64,000 bases of DNA from Zea mays (Eukaryota; Streptophyta; Magnoliopsida; Poales; Poaceae): the NCBI RefSeq assembly GCF_902167145.1, contig NC_050096.1:78240683-78304682 (forward strand), given 5' to 3'. Each line of letters starts with the position of its first letter. The first letter of the stretch is position 1. The notes beneath the pieces are model-generated. The model did no database searches. It saw only the letters and a program-made list of their open reading frames with translations, and was not told the DNA's origin. The position numbers were made by a program, and so were the translations under genes. Of this stretch, positions 23,234-33,259 are shown piece by piece.

Positions 23234-26200
23234 TCAATCCAAGTTCCGCGAATCTAAGACATTTAGCTCACTACGCAGCCTGCAAAAGGTCTTCTCATCT
23301 AGAGGCTTGGTAAAGATATCGGCTAGCTGGTTCTCGGTGCTAACATGAAACACTTCGATATCTCCCTTTTGCTGGTGGTCTCTCAAAAAGTGATGTCGGA
23401 TGTCTATGTGCTTTGTGCGGCTGTGTTCAACAGGATTTTCCGCCAGCACTCTCATTATCACATAGGAGTGGGACTTTGCTCAGATTGTAGCCAAAGTCCC
23501 TGAGGGTTTGCCTCATCCAAAGTAGTTGCGCGCAACACTGTCCTGCGGCAACATACTCGGCCTCAGCGGTGGATAGGGCAACGGAGGTTTGTTTCTTAGA
23601 GTTCCATGACACCAGGGACCTTCCTAAGAATTGGCACGTCCCCGATATGCTCTTCCTATCGACCTTACATCCAGCATAGTCGGAATCTGAGTATCCAACT
23701 AAGTCAAAGGTAGACCCCTTTGGATACCAGAGCCCGAAGCAAGGCGTAGCAACCACATATCTAAGAATTCGCTTCACCGCCACTAAGTGACACTCCTTAG
23801 GATCGGATTGAAATCTAGCACACATGCATACGCTAAGCATAATGTCCGGTCTACTAGCACATAAATAAAGCAAAGAACCTATCATTGACCGGTATGCTTT
23901 TTGATCAACGGACTTACCTCCTTTGTTGAGGTCGGTGTGTCCGTCGGTTCCCATCGGCGTCTTTGCGGGCTTGGCGTCCTTCATCCCAAACCGCTTTAGT
24001 AGATCTTGCGTGTACTTCGTTTGGGAGATGAAAGTGCCGTCCTTGAGTTGCTTTACTTGGAACCCAAGGAAGTAGTTCAACTCGCCCATCATCGACATCT
24101 CGAATTTCTGCGTCATCACCCTGCTAAACTCTTCACAAGACTTTTGGTTAGTTGAACCAAATATTATGTCGTCGACATAAATTTGGCACACAAACAAATC
24201 ACCATCACATGTCTTTGTAAAAAGAGTTGGATCGGCTTTCCCAACCTTGAAAGCATTAACAATTAAGAAATCTCTAAGGCATTCATACCATGCTCTTGGG
24301 GCTTGCTTAAGTCCATAGAGCGCCTTAGAGAGCTTACACACATGGTCGGGGTACCGTTCATCCTCAAAGCCAGGGGGTTGCTCCACGTACACCTCCTCCT
24401 TGATTGGTCCGTTGAGGAATGCGCTCTTCACATCCATTTGGAACAACCTGAAAGAATGGTGAGCGGCATATGCTAGCAAGATACGAATTGATTCTAGCCT
24501 AGCCACAGGAGCAAAAGTCTCCTCGAAATCCAAACCTGCGACTTGGGCATAACCTTTTGCCACAAGTCGAGCCTTGTTTCTCGTCACCACCCCGTGCTCG
24601 TCCTGTTTGTTGCGGAACACCCACTTGGTTCCCACAACATTTTGCTTGGGACGAGGCACCAGTGTCCAAACTTCATTGCGCTTGAAGTTGTTTAGCTCCT
24701 CTTGCATGGCCAACACCCAATCCGGATCTAGCAAGGCCTCTTCTACCCTGAAAGGCTCAATAGAAGAGACAAAAGAGTAATGTTCACAAAAATTAACTAA
24801 TCGAGACCGAGTAGTTACTCCCTTGCTAATGTCACCCAGAATTTGGTCGACGGGATGATCCCTTTGGATCGTCGCTCGAACTTGGGTTGGAGGTGCCGGT
24901 TGCGCTTCTTCCTCCATCACGTGATCATCTTGTGCTCCCCCTTGATCACACGCCTCCTTTTGATGAACCTGTTCATCGTCTTGAGTCGGGGGATGCACCA
25001 TAATTGAGGAAGAGGGTTGATCTTGCTCATCTTGTTCCTGTGGCCGCACTTCTCCAATCGCCATGGTGCGTATGGCGGCCGTTGGAACGTCTTCTTCATC
25101 TGCATCATCACAATCAACAACTTGCTCTCTTGGAGAGCCATTAGTCTCATCAAATACAACATCGCTAGAGACTTCAACCAAACCCGATGATTTGTTGAAG
25201 ACTCTATACGCCTTTGTATTTGAGTCATAACCTAATAAAAACCCTTCTACAGCTTTGGGAGCAAACTTAGAATTTCTACCCTTCTTCACTAGAATGTAGC
25301 ATTTACTCCCAAATACACGAAAGTACGATACATTGGGTTTGTTACCGGTTAGTAGCTCATACGACGTCTTCTTGAGGAGGCGATGAAGGTAGACCCTGTT
25401 GATGGTGTGGCAAGCAGTGTTAACGGCTTCCGTCCAAAAGCACTCGGGGGTCTTGAACTCTCCTAGCATCGTCCTCGCCATATCGATGAGCGTCCTGTTC
25501 TTCCTCTCTACCACACCATTTTGCTGTGGTGTGTAGGGAGCGGAGAACTCGTGCTTGATCCCTTCCTCTTCAAGGAACTCCTCCACTTGAAGGTTCTTGA
25601 ACTCGGATCCGTTGTCGCTCCTTATCTTCTTCACTTTGAGCTCAAACTCATTTTGAGCTCTCCTGAGGAAGCGTTTGAGGGTCCCTTGGGTTTCGGACTT
25701 TTCTTGCAAAAAGAACACCCAAGTGAAGCGGGAAAAGTCATCAACAATAACTAAACCATACTTACTTCCTCCTATGCTCAGATAGGCGACGGGTCCAAAA
25801 AGGTCCATATGCAGCATCTCCAAGGGTCTTGATGTCGTCATCACATTTTTGGTGTGATGAGAGCCTCCCACCTGTTTCCCTGCTTGACAAGCTGCACAAG
25901 GTCTATCTTTTTCGAATTGAGCATTAGTTAGACCTATCACGTGTTCTCCCTTTAGAAGCTTGTGAAGGTTCTTCATCCCCACATGTGCTAAGCGGCGATG
26001 CCACAGCCAGCCCATGCTAGTCTTAGCTATTAAGCATGCATCTAGACCGGCCTCTTCTTTTGCAAAATCAACTAAATAAAGTTTGTCGTCTAATACACCC
26101 TTAAAAGCTAGTGAACCATCACTTCTTCTAAAGACAGACACATCTACATTTGTAAATAGACAGTTATATCCCATATTACATAATTGACTCACCGATAGCA

Positions 26201-26432
26201 GATTATATCCAAGAGACTCAACTAAAAACACATTAGATATGGAGTGCTCATTAGAAATTGCAATTTTACCTAAACCTTTTACCTTGCCTTGATTCCCATC
26301 ACCGAATATAATTGAATCTTGGGAATCTTTATTCTTGACGTAGGAGGTGAACATCTTCTTCTCCCCCGTCATATGGTTTGTGCATCCGCTGTCGATAATC
26401 CAGCTTGAACCCCCGGATGCATAAACCTGCAA
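23234..26432 (-). pseudogene. Pol (PR-IN-RT-RNaseH), Ji-like Sirevirus, frameshift near C-terminus
   Basis: From 26,432 a 1,001-residue frame covers protease ([15 protein letters not shown]), integrase finger and D-D-E core ([21 protein letters not shown]), reverse transcriptase (YVDDIIFGS) and most of RNase H, stopping at 23,427. At about 23,441 the Asn-Glu-Ser-Ala motif is followed by an apparent 8-base loss relative to the Opie-like copy. The last 60-70 residues ([17 protein letters not shown] through [10 protein letters not shown]) continue in another frame to 23,234. Everything upstream is open. The frame begins right after CCTTGCAG, acceptor-like, matching the arrangement in the Opie-like element. 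Confidence 0.92.
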
Positions 26433-26439
26433 GGCAAAT

Positions 26440-28366
26440 TTAGGCTTGGGACTTAGGTACCCAACTCTTGTTGGGTCCTACAAGGTTAGTCACAATTTCC
26501 TTAGGGACCCAAATGCAAGTTTTATCACCTTTGCATTTTGCCCCTAACTTCCTAGCAATTACTTTTCTATCCTTTCTACAAATTGCAAAGGAAGCATTCA
26601 AAGCACAATAAATTGTAGAGGGTTCATTCACTACTTTTCTATGAACATTTGCAACATTTCTTTTAGGAACAACATTTCTCCTAGTAACATTTCTATCATA
26701 CACATAAGAAGAACTAGGAGCAAACATGCATGAGAATCATAAACATATGAATCAAAAGCATCATAACTTCTATTTACATTTCTAGTTTGTCTTCTATCGT
26801 GATACAAAAAGGCATGGTTCCTTTTAGCACTAGTAGCCATAGGGGCCTTCCCTTTCTCCTTGGCGGGAGTGGGAGCCTTATGGCTTGTTAAGTTCTTGGC
26901 TTCCCTCTTGAAGCCAAGTCCATCCTTAATTGAGGGGTGTCTACCAACCGTGTAGGCATCCCTAGCAAATTTTAGTTTTTCAAAATCACTTTTGCTAGTC
27001 TTAAGTTGAGCATTAAGACTAGCCACTTCATCATTTAGTTTTGAAATTGAAACTAAGTGTTCATTACAAGCATTAACATCAAAATCCTTACACCTAGTGC
27101 AAATTGTAATATTTTCAACACAAGAGTTACTTGCTACTTCTAGTTTAGCAGTTAAAACATTAATTTCACCTTTTAAAGAAGAAATGGTTTCATTACAAGT
27201 AGAAAGTTCACAAGAAAGTATTCCATTTCTTTTAACTTCTAGAGCAAGTGAATTTTGAGCACTAACAAATTTATCATGCTCTTCATATAAAAGGTCTTCT
27301 TGTTTGGCTGCCCCTTTTGACCCTTCAGCACCGTCTTGAATCTTTTGATGATAAGAGCCATCTCTTCATCATTGAGCCCGGCCGCCTCAACTTGCGCCAC
27401 CTTGCTAGGTAGCGACTCCTTGCTCCTTGTTGCCTTTAGAGCAATGGGTTGAGACTCGTGGAGTGGACCGTTCAACGCGTCGTCGACGTATCTTGCCTCC
27501 TTGATCATCATCCGCCCGCTCACGAATTTTCCAAGTACTTCTTCGGGCGTCATCATCGTGTACCTGGGATTCTCACGAATATTGTTCACGAGATGAGGAT
27601 CAAGAACGGTAAATGACCTGAGCATTAGGCGGACGACGTCGTGATCCGTCCAACGCGTGCTTCCGTAGCTCCTTATCTTGTTGATAAGGGTCTTGAGCCG
27701 GTTGTAAGTTTGAGTTGGCTCTTCTCCCCTTATCATGGCGAATCGTCCAAGCTCGCCCTCCACCAACTCCATCTTGGTGAGCATGGTGATGTCGTTCCCC
27801 TCGTGAGAGATCTTGAGGGTGTCCCATATCTGCTTGGCATTGTCCAAGCCGCTCACCTTATTGTACTCTTCCCTGCACAAAGATGCTAAGAGAACAGTAG
27901 TAGCTTGTGCATTTTTATGAATTTGTTCATTGATAAACATAGGGCTATCCGAGCTATCAAATTTCATTCCATTCTCTACAATCTCCCATATGCTTGGATG
28001 GAGAGAGAATAAATGACTACGCATTTTGTGACTCCAAAATCCGTAGTCCTCCCCATCAAAGTGTGGAGGTTTACCAAGAGGAATGGAAAGCAAATGCGAA
28101 TTCGAACTATGTGGAATACGAGAATAATCAAATGAAAAGTTCGAATTGACCGTCTTCCTGTAGTCGTTGTCGTCGTCCTTTTGGGAAGAAGAGGACTCAT
28201 CGCTGTCGTAGTAGACGATCTCCTTGATGCGTCTTGTCTTCTTCTTCTTCCCATCTTTTCGCTTGTGGCCCGAGCCCGAGTTGTTGGACTTGTCATCCCT
28301 TGGCTCGTTGACGAAAGACTCCTTCTCCTTGTCGTTGATCACAATTCCCTTCCCCTTAGGATCCAT
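26440..28366 (-). pseudogene. Gag, Ji-like Sirevirus, zinc knuckle deleted
   Basis: ATG 28366 (MDPKGKGIVINDKEK). The copia gag domain is intact (LGKPPHFDGEDYGFWSHKM, LASLCREEYNKVSGLDNAKQIWD, ELVEGELGRFAMIRGEE). Near 27,300-27,310 the frame jumps from the Lys/Gln-rich linker straight into the coiled-coil region. About 450 bases present in the Opie-like gag are missing, including the whole CCHC knuckle, and the frame shifts so translation stops at 27,239. The coiled-coil and basic tail continue in two further frames (27,2xx-26,727 and 26,727-26,440), separated by another small shift near 26,725. It cannot make a normal nucleocapsid. Confidence 0.9.
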
Positions 28367-28416
28367 ATCTTCGGGCGGTTAGTCCCTTTCTTGAAGAGAA
28401 CGGCTCTGATACCAAT

Positions 28417-29664
28417 TGAGAGCACCTAGAGGGGGGGGTGAATAGGTGATCCTGTAAAACTTAAACTTATAGCCACAAAAACTTGTTAAGTGTTAGCACA
28501 ATAAATGCCAAGTGGCTAGAAAGGAGTCTCAACAAAACACAATACCACAAGAGATCAATCACAGAGACGACACAGTGGTTTATCCCGTGGTTCGGCCAAG
28601 ACCAACGCTTGCCTACTCCACGTTGTGGCGTCCCTACGGACGAGGGTTGCAATCAACCCCTCTCAAGCGGTCCAAAGACCCACTTGAATACCACGGTGTT
28701 TTGCTTGCTTTTTCTCAATCCCGTTTGCGAGGAATCTCCACAACTTGGAGCCTCTCGCCCTTACAATTGAAGTTCACAAAGAACACAGAGCAAAGGGGGA
28801 ATGAGCAACGCACACAAGACTTCAAAAGATCAGAGCAACAACACGCACACAAGTCGCAACAAGAGCTCGCAACACAACTCAAAGAGTTCGCAACTCAACA
28901 AGAGCTCTAGATGCTATCACAATGAAACGAATGAGTGAGATCGATGTCTTGGTGCTTAGGAATGTTGTAGGAATGCTTGGTGTGTTCCTCCATGCGCCTA
29001 GGGGTCCCTTTTATAGCCCCAAGGCAGCTAGGAGCCGTTGAGAACACATCTGGAAGGCTATCCTTGCCTTCTGTCGTCGGGCGCACCGGACAGTCCGGTG
29101 CACACCGGACACTGTCCGGTGCCCGATTTATTTCCATAAACAGCGCATCCGACCGTTGCTGTCTGTTGCAGATCCGGGCGCCGTTGGCGCATCGGACATG
29201 TCCGGTGCACACCGGACAGTCCGGTGCCCCATTCCGACCGTTGGCTTGGCCACGTGTCGCGCGCCGATCGCGCGGCCGACCGTTGGCCCGGCCGACCGTT
29301 GGCTCGCCGGACAGTCCGGTGCACACTGGACAGTCCGGTGAATTTTAGCCGAAGTCGCCGGAGAAAAACCCGAGAGCGGCTGGTTTGCTCCGCGCTGGTC
29401 TGGCGCACCGGACACTGTCCGGTGCACACCGGACAGTCCGGTGCCCCAGCCCGAAGCAGCCCTCCACTCCTCTTCTTCTTCCTGTTTCTAACACTTAGAC
29501 AAGAATATTAGTACACAAAACCAATGTACTAAGGCTTAGAAACATACCTTAACTTGTGATTTGCACTTTGTTCATCCATGGGCATATTTTCACATTTAAG
29601 CACTTGTGTTTGCACTCAATCACCAAAATACTTAGAAATGGCCCAAAGGCACATCTCCCTTTCA
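28417..29664 (-). repeat. 5' LTR of Ji-like element
   Basis: 1,248 bp, same ends as the partner. It has one extra 19-bp CAGTCCGGTGCACACCGGA unit near 29,091. TATAAAA on the minus strand is at 29,015-29,009. Confidence 0.92.
29009..29015 (-). promoter_or_regulatory. LTR TATA box (Ji-like, 5' LTR)
   Basis: Minus-strand GGGGCTATAAAAGGGACC. The identical site is at 21,810-21,816 in the 3' LTR. Confidence 0.7.
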
Positions 29665-29669
29665 GGCAG

Positions 29670-32600
29670 CACCAGCTCAGGTTGGAAACAGGGCATGTTT
29701 CCACTGTGGAGAGCAGGGCCATTGGGTGATGCAATGTCCGAAGAAGGCAGCCCAGCAGCAGTCAGGCCCCAATGCCCCAGCAAAGCAGAATGTGTCTCAG
29801 CCTGGAGCAGGCAACCGCCCTCAACAGCGCTATAATCATGGAAGATTGAATCACTTGGAGGCTGAAGCAGTTCAGGAGACCCCCGGCATGATAGTAGGTA
29901 TGTTCCCAGTCGACTCCCATATTGCAGAAGTGTTATTTGATACTGGAGCAACGCATTCTTTCATTACTGCATCATGGGTAGAAGCACATAATCTTCCAAC
30001 TACTACCATGTCAACCCCCATTCAAATTGACTCAGCTGGTGGTAGAATTCGAGCTGATAGCATTTGTTTAAATATAAGTGTGGAAATAAGGGGGATAGCG
30101 TTTCCCGCCAACCTTATAGTAATGGGTACTCAGGGAATAGATGTCATCCTAGGGATGAATTGGTTAGATAAGTATCAGGCAGTTATCAGTTGTGATAAAA
30201 GGACAATAAAGTTGGTGTCCCCACTAGGAGAGGAAGTGGTGACCGAGTTAGTCCCGCCTGAGCCAAAGAAAGGAAGTTGTTATCAGATAGCTGTTGATAG
30301 CAGTGAAGCAGACCCGATCGAGAGCATCAAGGTTGTGTCCGAGTTCCCAGATGTGTTTCCAAAGGACTTACCGGGTATGCCACCAGAGCGGAAAGTTGAG
30401 TTTGCCATAGAGCTTCTTCCTGGAACCGCCCCCATCTTTAAGAGAGCTTACAGAATATCCGGACCAGAGTTGGTTGAGCTTAAGAAGCAGATTGATGAGC
30501 TGTCAGAGAAAGGTTACATTCGGCCAAGCACCTCGCCTTGGGCCGCCCCTGTCTTATTTGTGGAAAAGAAAGATGGCACCAAGAGGATGTGCATCGATTA
30601 TCGAGCTTTGAATGAGGTCACGATCAAGAACAAGTATCCCTTGCCCAGAATAGAAGATCTGTTCGACCAGTTGAGAGGAGCCAGTGTGTTCTCCAAGATT
30701 GATCTGAGGTCAGGTTATCATCAGCTCAGGATCCGACCTTCGGACATTTCGAAGACGACATTCATTACCAAGTATGGTTTGTATGAGTTCACAGTGATGT
30801 CTTTTGGTTTGACCAATGCACCAGCGTTCTTTATGAATCTGATGAACAGTGTATTCATGGATTACCTTGATAAGTTTGTGGTGGTATTCATTGATGACAT
30901 TCTGATTTATTCCCAAAGCGAAGAAGAGCACGCAGATCATTTGAGGATGGTATTGCAGAGATTGCGAGAGCACCAGCTGTACGCAAAGTTGAGCAAGTGT
31001 GAGTTCTGGATCAGCGAAGTCCTGTTTTTGGGTCACATAATCAACAAGGAAGGATTGGCTGTGGATCCGAAGAAAGTGGCAGACATTCTGAACTGGAAAG
31101 CGCCAACAGATGCTCGAGGAATCAAGAGTTTCATTGGAATGGCCGGATACTATCGGCGATTCATTGAAGGGTTTTCGAAGATTGCGAAGCCAATGACAGC
31201 GTTGCTAGGCAACAAGGTTGAGTTCAAATGGACCCAGAAATGTCAAGAGGCCTTTGAAGCGCTGAAAGAGAAGTTGACTACATCGCCTGTCCTAGTCTTG
31301 CCTGATGTGCACAAGCCCTTCTCGGTGTATTGTGATGCTTGTTACACAGGTTTGGGATGTGTGTTGATGCAAGAGGGAAGAGTTGTGGCTTACTCGTCCC
31401 GACAGCTGAAGGTTCATGAGAAGAACTACCCAATCCATGATCTAGAGTTGGCAGCAGTGGTTCACGCACTGAAGACATGGAGGCACTATCTGTATGGACA
31501 GAAATGCGATGTTTACACAGACCACAAGAGTCTGAAGTACATATTCACTCAGACAGAGCTGAACATGAGGCAACGAAGATGGTTAGAGCTGATCAAAGAC
31601 TATGAGTTGGAGATTCATTACCATCCAGGCAAAGCAAACGTAGTGGCAGATGCTTTGAGCAGAAAGAGTCAAGTCAATCTGATGGTCGCTCGCCCGATGC
31701 CTTATGAGTTGGCCAAGGAGTTCGACAGGTTGAGTCTCGGGTTTCTGAACAATTCGCGAGGAGTCACAGTTGAATTGGAACCTACCTTGGAGCGAGAAAT
31801 CAAAGAAGCGCAGAAGAATGATGAAAAGATCAGTGAGATTCGGCGATTGATTCTAGATGGCAGAGGCAAAGATTTTCGAGAAGATGCTGAAGGCGTGATA
31901 TGGTTCAAAGACCGCTTATGTGTTCCCAATGTCCAGTCTATTCGAGAGTTGATCCTCAAGGAAGCTCATGAGACAGCCTATTCGATTCACCCTGGTAGTG
32001 AGAAGATGTATCAGGATCTGAAGAAGAAATTCTGGTGGTACGGAATGAAGAGGGAAATCGCAGAGCATGTGGCTAAGTGCGATAGTTGTCGAAGAATTAA
32101 GGCAGAGCACCAGAGACCAGCTGGATTGTTGCAACCGTTGCAGATCCCTCAGTGGAAATGGGATGAAATTGGTATGGATTTCATAGTCGGATTGCCTCGC
32201 ACTCGAGCCAGCTACGATTCTATTTGGGTAGTGGTGGACCGTTTGACCAAGTCAGCCCACTTCATACCTGTCAAGACCAGCTACAACAGTGCAGTATTGG
32301 CAGAGTTGTATATGTCTCGGATCGTTTGTCTTCATGGTGTGCCAAAGAAGATAGTGTCAGACAGAGGAACGCAGTTCACCTCTCATTTCTGGCAGCAGTT
32401 GCATGAAGCCTTGGGCACACATCTGAATTTCAGTTCAGCTTATCACCCGCAGACAGATGGCCAGACTGAAAGGACCAATCAAATTCTCGAAGATATGTTG
32501 AGAGCCTGTGCGTTGCAAGATCAGTCCGGATGGGACAAGCGATTGCCTTATGCAGAGTTTTCCTATAACAACAGTTACCAGGCCAGTTTGAAGATGTCAC

Positions 32601-33223
32601 CGTTTCAGGCACTTTATGGAAGGAGTTGTAGAACTCCGTTGCAATGGGATCAGCCTGGAGAGAAGCAAGTGTTTGGGCCAGACATTCTGCTTGAAGCCGA
32701 AGAGAACATCAAGATGGTCCGAGAGAATCTGAAGATAGCGCAATCGAGGCAGCGAAGCTATGCAGACACAAGAAGAAGAGAGCTGAGTTTTGAAGTCGGA
32801 GACTTTGTCTATCTGAAAGTGTCACCGATCAGAGGAGTCAGAAGATTCGGAGTGAAAGGCAAGCTAGCACCCCGCTACATTGGTCCGTACCAGATCCTCT
32901 CAAAGCGTGGAGAAGTGGCTTATCAGCTCAGCCTGCCAGAGAATTTGTCTGCTGTGCATGATGTCTTTCATGTGTCTCAGTTGAAGAAGTGCTTGCGTGT
33001 GCCAGAAGAGCAGTTGCCAGTGGAAGGTCTTGAGGTCCAGGAGGACTTGACCTATGTTGAGAAGCCAGCTCAGATCCTTGAGATTGCAGACAGAGTCACC
33101 CGAAGGAAGACCATCAGAATGTGCAAAGTCAGATGGAATCACCACTCTGAGGAAGAAGCAACCTGGGAGCGTGAAGATGATCTAGTGGCCAAGTACCCAG
33201 AGCTCTTTGCTAGCCAGCCCTGA
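29670..33223 (+). pseudogene. Gag knuckle plus pol (PR-RT-RNaseH-IN-chromodomain), Tekay-like element, 3' part
   Basis: Continues the gag frame: CCHC knuckle [14 protein letters not shown] near 29,695; protease [10 protein letters not shown] near 29,935; reverse transcriptase with [16 protein letters not shown] and active-site FIDD near 30,890; RNase H ([29 protein letters not shown]); integrase zinc finger ([11 protein letters not shown]...CDSCRRIK); and core D, D, E near 32,177, 32,359 and 32,467, with about 35 residues between the last two. A C-terminal chromodomain (about 33,055-33,220) has [16 protein letters not shown]. No stop or frameshift is visible to the TGA at 33,221-33,223. The sole defect of gag-pol is the 8.4-kb Ji-like insertion, hence the pseudogene label. 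Confidence 0.93.
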
Positions 33224-33259
33224 ATCTCGAGGGCGAGATTCTTTTAAGGGGGATAGGTT

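Larger units (their letters stand above)
21218..29664 (-). mobile_element. Sirevirus (Ty1/copia), Ji-like, nested in Tekay-like gag, defective
   Basis: Read on the minus strand: 5' LTR 29,664-28,417, PBS at 28,414-28,403 (TGGTATCAGAGC), gag 28,366-26,440, pol 26,432-23,234, noncoding tract 23,233-22,447, polypurine tract at 22,460-22,447, 3' LTR 22,446-21,218. Perfect GGCAG duplications flank it (21,213-21,217 and 29,665-29,669). The LTRs differ by about five substitutions and one 19-bp palindromic unit, so insertion is very recent, about 0.15-0.2 Myr at 1.3e-8. Both coding regions carry deletions, so the copy probably moved using proteins from other elements. Confidence 0.93.
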
